A stretch of DNA of 64,000 bases from Semisulcospira habei (GCA_036245525.1 BTPG01000003.1:155395972-155459971), one strand, 5' to 3'; counted from the stretch's first letter, positions 52,801-54,120 are shown. Notes: generated by a model from the letters alone, not told the origin. Translations and numbers: made by a program.

Positions 52801-53169
52801 ACCGAATAATTCCAACCTCATTAATTCAAGGAACATGGATATGAATGTGGACAGCAAGAGGCAAAGAACCTCATGAGCCCCCGCCGAGGCGGGGGCTCAT
52901 GAGGTTCTTTGCCTCTTGCAGTTGGCTGGTGTTCACATTTTTTCCAACAGTGAAGGGGTTCAGAGATCATCACAAATACTATGAAGAAGAAGAGACAAGA
53001 AAGTACACATCCACCTTACCACAAAGTCTGCTTGATGTGTTGGATCCTGCAGGATGTCGGAGGCAGTCAGAGAGTTGGTCGGGTTACCACGATGATGGTT
53101 AAGGTGCAGGACGCAGAGAAGAAACACTTCCAGTATTTGAGACAGTGAGGAGGAACTGACATCGTGAGG
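4550..53169 (-). CDS. RCC1-propeller / helical / RING-like-end gene (18 exons placed)
   Basis: Eighteen minus-strand exons with GT-AG borders join with consistent phases into 2,712 bp (903 codons plus stop). In protein order they are: 53169-53020, 51723-51587, 43587-43452, 42484-42330, 30011-29861, 28641-28507, 27516-27325, 26998-26891, 26089-25961, 25004-24798, 24400-24290, 23150-23043, 21933-21833, 14918-14852, 14523-14417, 6649-6462, 5813-5538, 4803-4550. The N-terminal half has repeated blades such as LYTWG, VYGWG, VYSWG, VWSFG, VFVYG and LWVWG, each followed by G-Q-x-G and closed by CGxxHTLAIT-like strands. This is the RCC1 family pattern (seven-bladed propeller; binds protein or GTPase partners). 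The C-terminal half is helical and ends in Cys/His motifs (FTCGHHY ... ACPKC) resembling a RING-like domain. That layout recalls vacuolar tethering proteins such as VPS8/VPS41, but I do not recognise the orthologue. The start codon lies in an unplaced exon upstream of 53.17 kb. All DIRS and LINE insertions sit in introns. Confidence 0.8.
4837..4923. repeat. Hairpin repeat family B, copy 3
   Basis: TTAACCCTTTGGGTGTCAGC ... GCTACTGACATCTAAAAGGT TAA, in the intron before the last exon. Confidence 0.75.
4924..5537. other. Intron sequence between the last two exons
   Basis: AT-rich with A-runs. A partial family-C hairpin arm (GGAACTCATGAGCATCTATG) lies near 5,298-5,325 and an alternating CACGCG tract at 5,476-5,508. 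No other feature seen. Confidence 0.5.
5538..5813 (-). CDS. RCC1-type gene, penultimate exon (5' border overlaps a hairpin repeat)
   Basis: Donor ACAG|GTGAGG at 5538. Coding includes KVHCKFDMIVVESMRSG and SHLIPYQRLWQDIVRNVG. The only acceptor giving the right phase and keeping upstream codons is AATCACAG|ACC at 5814, which lies inside a family-D hairpin. An alternative is CCAAAG|TT at about 5780, also in frame. Both have weak pyrimidine tracts. Confidence 0.7.
5802..5873. repeat. Hairpin repeat family D, copy 1 (overlaps exon acceptor)
   Basis: Perfect arms ACTTGTGATGGTCTGTGATT and AATCACAGACCATCACAAGT, then TTGGACCTTACGGC/GCCGTAAGGTCCAA, 5-nt loop. The first 12 exon nucleotides of the penultimate RCC1-gene exon lie in its left arm. 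Confidence 0.92.
5971..6178. repeat. Hairpin repeat family A, copy 3
   Basis: TTAACCCATTTAGCCCC start and GGGGTTAAATGG end. Arms around GGCGCCATCAAGCGCC. Confidence 0.85.
6462..6649 (-). CDS. RCC1-type gene, exon 16
   Basis: Acceptor CAACAG, donor GTGAGT. Contains DGQFYCRHFTAQFCLRVLSL. Ends in phase 1. Confidence 0.8.
6650..7323. other. AT-rich intron
   Basis: Between the exon at 6462-6649 and DIRS element 1. Nothing further recognised. Confidence 0.5.
7361..7541 (+). repeat. DIRS element 1 left terminal inverted repeat
   Basis: Starts CTTACCGATGGCATTACTAT and pairs with 13573-13757 nearly base for base. Confidence 0.92.
7581..7679. repeat. DIRS element 1 internal complementary region
   Basis: AGTAATGCCATCGGTAAGTA joins the complement of the left extremity (...AAAAAAAATTCATT) to the complement of the right extremity (TGTTTTTTCAAAATAC...), as expected of the DIRS circle-junction template. 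Confidence 0.9.
7846..8484 (-). pseudogene. Element 1 tyrosine recombinase, catalytic part
   Basis: Contains SRVSELHAL (first catalytic Arg), RAHEVRAVATSLAL (His-x-x-Arg box) and FARFYLK (Tyr). The usual VGW box is replaced by AAGGRRSDSTF. Separated from its N-terminal half (8492-8797) by a frameshift. The enzyme joins the circular cDNA to the target. Confidence 0.85.
8492..8797 (-). pseudogene. Element 1 tyrosine recombinase, core-binding part
   Basis: RRLSTRKVYEGKWRVFQTWC and AEFFLWLFDDRGLAPVAIKG are the SAM-like arm of DIRS recombinases. Frame lost near 8,490. Confidence 0.8.
8690..9170 (-). pseudogene. Element 1 post-RNase H block (methylase-like)
   Basis: Frames carry YVSPVLDPLAWAVDALPIPW-like and YAYPPAVLVPKVLRKLLGC words that follow RNase H in DIRS elements, the region others have compared with Dam-type methylases. 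I see no intact catalytic motif. Confidence 0.5.
9168..10821 (-). pseudogene. Element 1 reverse transcriptase / RNase H, frameshifted
   Basis: Three overlapping frames hold the domain. 10150-10821 has RLDLSDAYLHVPIHP, 9293-10177 has NYLDDLLLRN, and 9168-9700 has VLVLSDNSTVVAYIQNQGG and ARHIPGHLNVKADALSRRG (RNase H). The PGGKWRP box seen in element 2 is missing, and an array of short direct repeats lies in its place at about 10,370-10,500. Confidence 0.85.
10365..10500. repeat. Tandem short repeats inside element 1 RT
   Basis: The word CTGAATCGAGGCCAAGC recurs several times at spacings of 10-27 bp, replacing conserved RT sequence. Confidence 0.85.
10787..11443 (-). pseudogene. Element 1 gag, central domain
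   Basis: AANRSAYHSSATARAAAAKC matches AANRAAYHSSVNAMTAAANC of element 2 gag. Nucleocapsid/capsid-like role is inferred from position. Confidence 0.7.
12130..12680. repeat. Element 1 gag-region tandem repeats with G-runs
   Basis: Degenerate repeats of about 168 bp containing CACACCGGGCCCG, GCCCGCTCAGG and runs of 9-20 G. Run lengths are likely unreliable in assembly. Confidence 0.75.
12796..13422 (-). pseudogene. Element 1 gag, N-terminal cysteine motif part
   Basis: PCGDFQWPVDALDSCLPCSG is the same cysteine motif as in element 2. No clean ATG. Confidence 0.75.
13573..13757 (-). repeat. DIRS element 1 right terminal inverted repeat
   Basis: Complement of 7361-7541. Ends ATGCCATCGGTAATG. Confidence 0.92.
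13767..14416. other. Intron after element 1
   Basis: AT-rich, with a C/A low-complexity tract at 14,237-14,325. No gene seen. Confidence 0.5.
14417..14523 (-). CDS. RCC1-type gene, helical exon
   Basis: Acceptor TGACAG, donor GTCAGT. TLSHWLQHGLPIPQLQQLIE... is amphipathic helix. DIRS element 1 lies in the next intron. Confidence 0.75.
14626..14697. repeat. Hairpin repeat family C, copy
   Basis: GCAAGAGGTATAGATCCTGA and GAGGATCTATGCCTCTTGC arms around GAGCCCCCGCAGTTGTGAGG. Confidence 0.85.
14852..14918 (-). CDS. RCC1-type gene, short exon
   Basis: Acceptor CGTCAG, donor GTAAAT. 67 bp coding MAVDAGGSGAQRDDELTTLC and two more residues after the split codon. Confidence 0.7.
15327..15492 (+). 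repeat. DIRS element 2 left terminal inverted repeat
   Basis: Starts CTTACCGATGACATGACTGT; complement at 21511-21677. Confidence 0.92.
15535..15630. repeat. DIRS element 2 internal complementary region
   Basis: GAGTCATGTCATCGGTAAG ... ATTAATTTGTTTCCTCAAAA joins complements of both extremities. Confidence 0.9.
15747..16379 (-). pseudogene. Element 2 tyrosine recombinase, catalytic part (Arg lost)
   Basis: Has RAHEVRAMAASLAFDRN (His-x-x-Arg), AAVGWRAETTFARFYL (Trp and Tyr), but the first catalytic position reads ACVSELHAL where element 1 has SRVSELHAL. Codon TGC is one C-to-T change from CGC. Probably inactive. Confidence 0.85.
16424..16900 (-). pseudogene. Element 2 tyrosine recombinase, core-binding part
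   Basis: STRRVYEGKWRVLRAWC and LADFFLWLFHDQGLAPITIR. Frame differs from the catalytic half. Confidence 0.8.
16642..17140 (-). pseudogene. Element 2 post-RNase H block (methylase-like)
   Basis: FVSPIPDPLAWAVDALSISW, VAYAYPPTVLVPKVLLKLRG and FHPCPERLLLHAWRLCG follow the RNase H after a frameshift near 17,135. This conserved DIRS block has been compared with Dam-like methylases. Confidence 0.7.
17037..18812 (-). CDS. Element 2 reverse transcriptase / RNase H
   Basis: Long open frame (591 codons, no clear ATG). Order: LFVVPKPGGKWRPIIDLSAL, SLDLSDAYLHVPIHP (RT motif A), FRALPFGLNLSPWVF, NYLDDLLLRN (motif C, Y-L-D-D), HLGMEF, then RNase H with CVDASLAGWG, INWLELNAV, LVLSDNSTVVAYIQKQGG and ARHIPGHLNVLADSLSR. 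It copies genomic RNA into cDNA. The C-terminal end runs out of frame at about 17,130. Confidence 0.9.
   Translation of the reverse strand: MHPVLAAPAPLVLPAQPSRPGPSPPAALGVGGPPDYCPPPPPPSASGSPVGGRLALHGDVWRSLFPDDPWILSIVSDGLLISFRSPPLLRRSPLWTEIPADPPKAVALRGEVAALLQKAATEVVACHDSPAFYSRLFVVPKPGGKWRPIIDLSALNRFIAAPSFRMETARSLRAAVQPIDFAVSLDLSDAYLHVPIHPASRRYLRFAIDGTVFQFRALPFGLNLSPWVFTQIMNAVVARARRSSSSPISNYLDDLLLRNQSVASLLLDRDALLLLLSRLGFLVNAGKSDLTPSRHFVHLGMEFVTDRNLVRLPEPRIQKLADLARLVAQEAAVPARVWLQLLGLMSAAADLLPLGRLYSRPLQLHLLLHWRPSSGDLSTLVPIPPMLRPHLLRWTDVSWLGSGIPLTSPLPRLSLCVDASLAGWGAHLLPSFCYAAGRWNEDLASRHINWLELNAVWQALRAWEPDLRTQDLLVLSDNSTVVAYIQKQGGTHSPDLCILLYRLLRWCEDRGISLRARHIPGHLNVLADSLSRRGQLLHTEWTLRRDIFRLICERWETPLVDLFTTSFPSSSPRFPTRWPGRSMRSRSLGTD
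18709..19614 (-). CDS. Element 2 gag, central domain
   Basis: 301 codons. KRFKSLPQPPSFRDLSDAL, DIAFRQAWYAGHSQSF and AANRAAYHSSVNAMTAAANC match element 1. The Ala/Arg/Pro-rich tail overlaps the start of the RT frame. Separated by a frameshift from the upstream gag frame. Confidence 0.8.
   Translation of the reverse strand: MPFFPATEEESGRLVDAARQVKRFKSLPQPPSFRDLSDALSAHLQRDAAPVSDFFTDRRWPSGVDIAFRQAWYAGHSQSFSCPLPPVDPPALVLAGGASQLKRVLPRGLERTASLVRNALACSGFLELLTQAFINRIEAAWLPSASPLLSDLHSLAVAANRAAYHSSVNAMTAAANCDLMRRDAVLLSCPGLPPDVRSQLRRAPVGAPLLFGPSWQALKEANKDRWPSAPSSRFPPARKALGRALRFVRPSSTAPASALASRSRPSLRAPGPGRARPARPARPAVPAWPKPARRPGRGRAP
19551..21110 (-). CDS. Element 2 gag, N-terminal cysteine motif and SR-rich region
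   Basis: Starts without ATG. CPLCGDFQWPSDRHKYCLPC is a zinc-finger-like motif, followed by a 30-residue tandem repeat (EPRALRPLSPVSTRVGL...) and an Arg/Ser-rich stretch. RNA-packaging role is inferred. Confidence 0.8.
   Translation of the reverse strand: MCYSYQVRTCPLCGDFQWPSDRHKYCLPCSGCSSDLPCTVCSSWPEVRWSELWRFYRRDRPVTARRDPVQLPPSDVEIRTPHLLGKTIAATVSAPPLPADSSGESPSRLSAPLHEPRALRPLSPVGRRVGIATSPSNGAPLLEKEPRALRPLSPVSTHVGPSAPSSNGALLLEKEPRALRPLSPVSTRVGLLASPSSRAPLLEKEPRALRPLSSVSTRVGLSAPSSIRAPLLEKEPRALRPLSPVRRHVGLSASPSSRAPLRQKEPRALRPLSPGSRRVGLTAPPKPADFYDQRVPRHSSPRPPARDRTDRSRSSRRRSGDRRLSHRRGDRIRSPRHSSSSRSASSYASRRRSRSPQPWSSRRRSPRSPRRSHRDVRTPPRSRRSRSRDRRSCRSKHPSPSTSPRRQQPSPSALPPPPVRAGLPPVLRASPQPPPAIDGETLSLLPEDSVSAFLGSGSRSPSLVEDPASPATLSTPRAETLRALDDAARLIAACLPADSCPSSPPLKRKAAALWTLRVR
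20285..20780. repeat. 90-bp tandem repeat in element 2 gag
   Basis: Six copies of about 90 bp (30 residues) sharing GGTCGCAGTGCTCGGGGCTC at 20.3, 20.4, 20.49, 20.58, 20.67 and 20.76 kb. Length stays a multiple of three. Confidence 0.9.
21511..21677 (-). repeat. DIRS element 2 right terminal inverted repeat
   Basis: Complement of 15327-15492. Confidence 0.92.
21833..21933 (-). CDS. RCC1-type gene, helical exon
   Basis: Acceptor TCACAG, donor GTACAG. ALCYRLMGLGNIATQVAGQS... ends in a split Arg codon. DIRS element 2 lies in the next intron. Confidence 0.78.
22105..22300. repeat. Hairpin repeat family A, copy 4
   Basis: Strong palindrome at 22122-22247 with GGCGCCATCAGGCGCC centre and GATCGACCATGA/TCATGGTCGATC arms. 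Confidence 0.88.
22301..22773. other. Intron, no gene recognised
   Basis: AT-rich. A lone family-A half (CTTGGTGCCAAGCTATCCTG) occurs at about 22,734-22,770. Confidence 0.4.
22774..22990. repeat. Hairpin repeat family A, copy 5 (subtype 2)
   Basis: TAACCCTTATCATCC start, GAATAGCTTGGCGCC/GGCGCCAAGCTATTC arms, GGGTTAAGG end. Confidence 0.85.
23043..23150 (-). CDS. RCC1-type gene, helical exon
   Basis: Acceptor GTGCAG, donor GTAACC, 36 codons. HCVDQHDWFTAAHLCLLEGR resembles an alpha-solenoid helix pair. Confidence 0.8.
23184..23287. repeat. Singleton long hairpin
   Basis: Arms TTTGCTGCACGGACCCTTGT and ACAAGGGTCCGTGCAGCAAG, continuing AGGCCT, with ACATTGTACAATGT at the centre. Confidence 0.85.
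23811..24021. repeat. Hairpin repeat family A, copy 6 (subtype 2)
   Basis: GTTAACCCTTATCATTC start and ATGGGTTAA end; GGCGCCTCAGGCGCC centre. Confidence 0.88.
24290..24400 (-). CDS. RCC1-type gene, exon 11
   Basis: Acceptor TTGCAG, donor GTACAT, 37 codons (LEETTSRDECLYPLPNLQTV...). Confidence 0.78.
24448..24532. repeat. Singleton hairpin
   Basis: AAAGACCATCATTTAGGTGG CTGTAG paired with CTGTAGCCACCTACATGACG GTCTTT; outer GTCA.../...TGAC. Confidence 0.8.
24675..24765. repeat. Hairpin repeat family G, diverged copy
   Basis: CTTAACTCATTCAAAACCTG ... GTGTTAAAAG; related to 51397-51571. Confidence 0.5.
24798..25004 (-). CDS. RCC1-type gene, linker exon
   Basis: Acceptor CAACAG, donor GTGAGG, 69 codons starting LGLVKAEAPTQ. 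Low-complexity polar linker after the propeller. Confidence 0.8.
25142..25293. repeat. Hairpin repeat family A, copy 7 (right arm partly deleted)
   Basis: GTTAACTCATTCAGC start, single GAATAGCTTGGCGCC arm, then CTGTAGTGCGTCAGGGCTGA ATGGGTTAA end. Confidence 0.8.
25328..25401. repeat. Hairpin repeat family C, copy
   Basis: GGCGCATAGATTCTCATGAG / CTCATGAGAATCTATGCC arms with CTGCAGCTGCAG centre. Confidence 0.85.
25530..25744. repeat. Hairpin repeat family A, copy 8 (subtype 2)
   Basis: TTCAAGGGTAGTGCCAGAAT and its complement; ends ATATGGTTAA. Confidence 0.85.
25788..25868. repeat. Hairpin repeat family C, copy
   Basis: CAGCAAGAGGCAAAGAACCT and AGGTTCTCTGCCTCATGCAG arms. Confidence 0.8.
25961..26089 (-). 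CDS. RCC1-type gene, blade 7 exon
   Basis: Acceptor TTGCAG, donor GTAGGT, 43 codons. Ends NLALDGDFSLWVWGKNDTGQ, the last recognisable RCC1 strand. Confidence 0.85.
26534..26560. repeat. C homopolymer tract
   Basis: About 20 consecutive C bases followed by CCTCCC; low complexity. Confidence 0.8.
26640..26706. repeat. Short hairpin
   Basis: AAGGCCATTACCCAGTGCAC-type arms: TGCACAAAGTCCATCAGGCT paired with AGCCCGATGGCCTTTTGTGC. Confidence 0.7.
26788..26878. repeat. Hairpin repeat family B, copy 4
   Basis: GTGTCCGTAGCGGTTTTTGTC and GACAAAAACCACTACTGACAC arms. Confidence 0.8.
26891..26998 (-). CDS. RCC1-type gene, blade 6 exon
   Basis: Acceptor ACCAG, donor GTAACT, 36 codons. VCCGSLHTLLLTVDGEVFVY then GRNLEGQLGTGG. 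Confidence 0.85.
27078..27215. repeat. Hairpin repeat family B, copy 5 plus an extra half
   Basis: Near-perfect hairpin TTAACCCTTTGGCTGTCGGT ... CTACCGTCAAAGGGTTAA at 27078-27169, followed at once by a second right arm ending GACAGCCAAAGTGTTAAC. Confidence 0.9.
27325..27516 (-). CDS. RCC1-type gene, blade 5-6 exon
   Basis: Acceptor GTGTAG, donor GTAGCG, phase 0/0, 64 codons. VAVTANNRVYSWG is followed by an Arg/Ser/Gln-rich loop that interrupts the repeat. Confidence 0.85.
27690..27810. repeat. TTAA-rich and G-rich low-complexity tract
   Basis: TAATTAATTAATTTATTTAT-type tract followed by TTTTTTTTTGGGGGG and GGTGGGGGGGGGGGAGGG. Confidence 0.8.
28079..28292. repeat. Hairpin repeat family A, copy 9 (subtype 2)
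   Basis: GTTAACCCATTTCATCC start; GGCGCCTAAGGCGCC centre; ends AATGGGTTGAAC. Confidence 0.85.
28400..28478. repeat. Hairpin repeat family D, copy 2 (diverged)
   Basis: TTGAAGCCTCACCACTTGAAGC centre and AAGGTCCAAAATCATGGACC right arm. Confidence 0.6.
28507..28641 (-). CDS. RCC1-type gene, blade 4-5 exon
   Basis: Acceptor ATTTCAG, donor GTAAGC, phase 0/0, 45 codons. GEVWSFGCGYFGQLGVG is the blade strand. Confidence 0.85.
28667..28731. repeat. Hairpin repeat family D, copy 3
   Basis: AGCTGGCCTGTGATTTTTTA and GGTCCAAAATCACAGGCCAG arms, just upstream of the 28507-28641 exon. Confidence 0.8.
29100..29195. repeat. Hairpin repeat family C, copy
   Basis: AAAGATCCTCATGAGCCCCT and GGGGGCTCATGAGGACCTAT. 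Confidence 0.8.
29567..29727. repeat. Hairpin repeat family B, two adjacent copies
   Basis: Diverged copy at 29567-29639 and a good one at 29637-29727 (CCTTTGGCTGCTGGTAGTGC ... GCATTACCAACAGCCAAAGG), sharing the GGTTAA junction. Confidence 0.8.
29861..30011 (-). CDS. RCC1-type gene, blade 3-4 exon
   Basis: Acceptor TTCTCAG, donor GTCAGT. VYSWGWGVHGQLGHGDPEDR through AAGYCHSLVLTEA. The intron before it contains DIRS element 3. Confidence 0.88.
30159..30330 (+). repeat. DIRS element 3 left terminal inverted repeat
   Basis: CTTACCGATGACATGACTTT start; complement at 41423-41594. Confidence 0.9.
30380..30475. repeat. DIRS element 3 internal complementary region
   Basis: GAGTCATGTCATCGGTAAG ... 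AATGAATTTGTTTCCTCAAA ... joins complements of both ends. Confidence 0.88.
30560..31783 (-). pseudogene. Element 3 tyrosine recombinase remnant with internal duplication
   Basis: Frames contain RVSELHALSARPACL and AKTRSPLTAPQV-like words. Two similar segments, about 31,205-31,290 and 31,495-31,580 (both with CGAAAGGTGAA and GGCAGGGTCC), show a duplication of roughly 290 bp. Confidence 0.7.
31780..33260 (-). pseudogene. Element 3 post-RNase H, RNase H and RT C-terminal remnants
   Basis: VSPIPDPLAWPDVALSIPWD, FHPCPERLLLHTWRLG-like words and VAYFQKQGGACSP-like RNase H words occur in different frames. The RT side is cut at 33,285 by the LINE. Confidence 0.65.
32764..32822 (-). repeat. 5S rRNA-derived sequence
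   Basis: On the minus strand, TCGGTTAAGTACTTGGATGG and GGGTGACCGCCTGGG closely match the 3' half of animal 5S rRNA (internal promoter box C region and beyond). Only about 60-80 bp are present, so it is a fragment or a 5S-headed SINE piece, not a working gene. Confidence 0.8.
33515..33920 (-). pseudogene. LINE C-terminal Cys/His region
   Basis: ARLHIGHTYVTHSYLL and CYACDEQYSVQHFLLSCADL form the gag-knuckle-like C-x2-C...H...C end typical of ORF2 in I/Jockey-group LINEs. Separated from RNase H by the insertion. Confidence 0.85.
35004..35056. repeat. 13-bp tandem repeat
   Basis: Four copies of GGCTTCGAAGATT (first copy GGCTTCGGAGATT). Confidence 0.9.
35318..35445. repeat. 17-18-bp tandem repeat
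   Basis: About seven copies of CACCTGTTAGTCATATT with small variations. Confidence 0.9.
35667..36900 (-). pseudogene. LINE RT thumb and RNase H domain
   Basis: Continues with KFLGVIFDKRLTFRNHI and LDYGSVVYGSAS, then RNase H with IYTDGSKSEDG, SAELQAV, LILSDSLSALQAL and WLPGHVGIEGNRIADSAA. All four acidic/His catalytic positions are visible. Cut at about 35,660 by the 1.7-kb insertion. Confidence 0.88.
36829..38307 (-). pseudogene. LINE reverse transcriptase
   Basis: Begins after the missing endonuclease (RWNLKKANWPLF, PWFNEECRKAQ). RT motifs: GLDTVHYQFL, PIPKPGKDPSDPGNYRPIAL, QCGFRRFRSTTDHL, FFDLEKAYDTTW (motif A), GVPQGSILSPVLF and LFVDDFALC (motif C as F-V-D-D). A frameshift near 36,890 moves the thumb into the next frame. 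Performs target-primed reverse transcription. Confidence 0.88.
38349..38520 (-). pseudogene. Element 3 RT N-terminal remnant
   Basis: One frame reads FLRMESSEARRTAV and FTASLDLSDAFIQ, matching MET and LDLSDAYLH words of element 2. The LINE inserted within these motif-A codons. Confidence 0.75.
39650..40045. repeat. Direct-repeat cassette, three copies
   Basis: About 155-165-bp units sharing GGCCGGGCTCAGTGAGGCGG, CACTCTGCCGGCA and CAGTCCTGTGGTCAG. A fourth copy lies far away at 30,760-30,855 in the recombinase end of the same element. Confidence 0.85.
40622..40818 (-). mobile_element. tRNA-derived SINE
   Basis: On the minus strand a tRNA-like head starts GGGAGCCCTTTGGCTCGGTG (A-box TGGCTCGGTGG) with B-box GGGTTCGAACCC at 40,751-40,762. 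The tail at the low-coordinate side is an A/AAAT-rich tract (T-rich on plus, 40,622-40,662). The acceptor stem does not pair, so it is not a functional tRNA. Confidence 0.75.
41423..41594 (-). repeat. DIRS element 3 right terminal inverted repeat
   Basis: Complement of 30159-30330; ends GTCATGTCATCGGTAATG. Confidence 0.9.
41653..41872. repeat. Hairpin repeat family A, copy 10 (subtype 2)
   Basis: TTAACCCTTATCATTTGG start; GGCGCCTCCAGGCGCC centre; ATATGGGTTAAC end. Confidence 0.88.
42030..42184. repeat. Hairpin repeat family A, copy 11 (diverged)
   Basis: GTTCATGGGTGGTGCCAGAA and complement-like right arm TTCTGGCATCACCCTTGAAC. Confidence 0.75.
42222..42290. repeat. Hairpin repeat family D, copy 4
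   Basis: CTGGTCTGTGATTTTGAACC and AGTCCAAAATCACGGACCAG. Confidence 0.85.
42330..42484 (-). CDS. RCC1-type gene, blade 2-3 exon
   Basis: Acceptor ATTGTAG, donor GTGAGT. Starts VYGWGSSLYGQVGVG and ends SCGQYHSLALTADN. Confidence 0.88.
42928..43140. repeat. Hairpin repeat family A, copy 12 (best copy)
   Basis: GTTAATTCATTCAGCCC start and GGGCTGAATGGGTTAAC end. Arms run from TGCAGGAGATGGATCGACCA inward, nearly perfect to the centre. Confidence 0.93.
43452..43587 (-). CDS. RCC1-type gene, blade 1-2 exon
   Basis: Acceptor TTTTCAG, donor GTGAAT. Begins LGHGDLVREG and ends AVSCGGQHTLAITQQG, the classic RCC1 closing strand. Confidence 0.88.
43629..43695. repeat. Hairpin repeat family D, copy 5
   Basis: GTGCTGGTCTGTGATTTTGG and CCAAAATCACAGACCAGCAC. 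Confidence 0.9.
43812..45876 (-). mobile_element. RTE-like LINE, 5'-truncated
   Basis: Target duplication AATCAGAAACA at 43801-43811 and 45877-45887. The 3' end on the minus strand is a TGA/ATG microsatellite directly after the stop codon, so the 3' UTR is under 20 nt, a hallmark of RTE elements. The endonuclease half is missing. Confidence 0.93.
43827..45876 (-). CDS. RTE-like reverse transcriptase (open frame, 5' missing)
   Basis: About 680 codons without a break; the frame enters from the truncated 5' end, so there is no native start. Motifs in order: GGKSPGIDNVPTELL, PLPKKGNLKQCQNYR, EEQAGFRVGRSTVEQI, FIDFRKAFDRVWH (motif A), GVRQGCLLSPVLFN, LRFADDIDLMA (motif C, F-A-D-D), SFKYLGATLSKDG, then the C-terminal KRRKLAWFGHVTRH and RRRGRQRKSW typical of this LINE group. 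The intact frame suggests a recent insertion. Confidence 0.92.
45888..46495. other. Intron between RTE and DIRS element 4
   Basis: No coding exon or repeat end seen. Confidence 0.4.
46534..46715 (+). repeat. DIRS element 4 left terminal inverted repeat
   Basis: CTTACCGATGACATTACAGT start; complement at 50143-50310. Confidence 0.9.
46757..46853. repeat. DIRS element 4 internal complementary region
   Basis: GAGTAATTCATCGGTAAG ... ATACATTTGTTTCCTCAAAA; a 2-base deletion relative to the others. Confidence 0.85.
47925..48310 (+). pseudogene. Element 4 reverse transcriptase remnant
   Basis: CTTCTTCCCCTCGG-type words translate as LDLLPLGCLY, parallel to DLLPLGRLYSRPLQLHLL of element 2, preceded by a KDRDALG word and followed by RRPSTGDLES. 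Frames are broken. Confidence 0.75.
48960..49290. repeat. Imperfect tandem repeat in element 4
   Basis: About four units of 80-100 bp with CAACCTGGTAAG/CAACCAGGTAGAG, GGGACTGTGGTGG and ACCAGTGTTGGA/GCCAGCGCTAGA words. Confidence 0.7.
50143..50310 (-). repeat. DIRS element 4 right terminal inverted repeat
   Basis: Complement of 46534-46715. Confidence 0.9.
50326..51190. other. Intron after element 4
   Basis: AT-rich; no exon, RNA gene or repeat end that I can support. Confidence 0.4.
51191..51402. repeat. Hairpin repeat family A, copy 13 (subtype 2)
   Basis: TAACCCTTTCACTGATAC start, GGTGCCTGAGGCACC centre, GAGTTAAC end. Confidence 0.87.
51397..51483. repeat. Hairpin repeat family G, copy 2
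   Basis: AGTTAACTCATGCAAGACCT ... GGCACGAGTTAAAG; arms imperfect. Confidence 0.6.
51492..51571. repeat. Hairpin repeat family G, copy 1
   Basis: TTAACTCATTCGAGACATGC and complement ... GCACGTCTCGAATGAGTTAA, TTAA at both ends. Confidence 0.88.
51587..51723 (-). CDS. RCC1-type gene, exon with propeller blade 1
   Basis: Acceptor CTGCAG, donor GTATGT. Contains CGTCHSAVIRDGDLYTWGR, a typical RCC1 blade strand, and ends in a split Arg codon completed by the next exon (LGHGD). Confidence 0.85.
52188..52411. repeat. Hairpin repeat family A, copy 14
   Basis: TTTAACCCATTCAGCCCTGA start and GCTGAATGAGTTAAC end; strong palindrome at 52205-52330. Confidence 0.9.
52513..52566. repeat. Hairpin repeat family C, short copy
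   Basis: CAAAAGGCATGGATTCTCATG / CATGGGAATCCACGCCGTTTG. Confidence 0.75.
52850..52925. repeat. Hairpin repeat family C, copy (perfect arms)
   Basis: GCAAGAGGCAAAGAACCTCA + TGAGCCCCCGCC and complement. Confidence 0.92.
53020..53169 (-). CDS. RCC1-type gene, first placed exon
   Basis: Acceptor CTTTTCAG, donor GTAAGG, phase 0/0, 50 codons (begins PHDVSSSSLSQILEVFLL). Helical, upstream of the propeller. It has no in-frame ATG, so another 5' exon exists. A good donor (ACACAG|GTGAGC) at about 53,745 could belong to a 5' UTR exon. Confidence 0.7.
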
Positions 53170-53439
53170 CTGAAAAGAAAAAAAGATCCTGTCCAATGAG
53201 TAGTGCTGAAAAGAGGCAAAAATATGGAGAACTTTAAAAGATGCCTCCGTAAACTGCGAAGATCACTATTGTAACAGACTGCGCTGTTTCTGTTGTTCCA
53301 TTTAAAGATTTAGGTTTCAGCATGCCAACATGCAAGTAGGCCATTCTGTCTTGACGATGCCACGTTCTAAGTTCTGATGGTGTGAATTGTGCGTCAACAT
53401 CAGAGATATAAATACTGAGTGGTCTGAACCAGCATTAAC

Positions 53440-53615
53440 ACAATGACTGAGTTAACCCCCTTGATTATAAGTTTTTGACCCTTCATTTTCCATGTCTCCC
53501 GCACAGAGTAAATACTATTGGAAGTTACCCCTAAATCATTATTATTTAAACAGCCACATTTTTATGAAAATCAAAAATAATACTTAAGGGGTTAACTCAG
53601 TCATTGTGTTAATAA
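53440..53615. repeat. Inverted repeat of about 30-bp arms, widely spaced
   Basis: TTAACACAATGACTGAGTTA ACCCCCTT paired with AAGGGGTTAACTCAGTCATT GTGTTAA; spacer of about 110 bp. Confidence 0.85.
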
Positions 53616-53935
53616 TACTTCAATCCGCTCAGTATTTATATCTCTCTTAATTAGCACATATGACCGATGTCGCAATGCCACTATATACGTAAACACAGCC
53701 CGTCGCCAGTACTCTAGGCAGGACACGACGCGTTGCAAGCCAGCTCACCTGTGTTGCCTTATCGTTGCTACGCGCTGACACAGTAGCGCGCCACGAGACC
53801 TGACACTCTATGAATAAGCCTAAGGCTTTGTGAAGTCGACTTCATATATACTTATGACTGGTTCCCGAGAAATCAAAACGGAGGTCACACTCTGCACTAA
53901 AAACAGCCAGTTGGAAAACTAACGAGTGATATCTT

Positions 53936-54120
53936 ACACACACACACACGCACGCGCACGCTGACGCGCACGCACGCGCACTCACGCACACGCACGTACA
54001 CGCGCACGCACGCGCACGCACGCACTCACGCACACACGCACGGACACACACTCAGACACATATAACTACACACACACACACACGCACGGACACACTCACA
54101 CACACACACACACACACAGA
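53936..54120. repeat. CA / CACG microsatellite
   Basis: Long (CA)n tract interspersed with CGCACG words. Confidence 0.95.
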
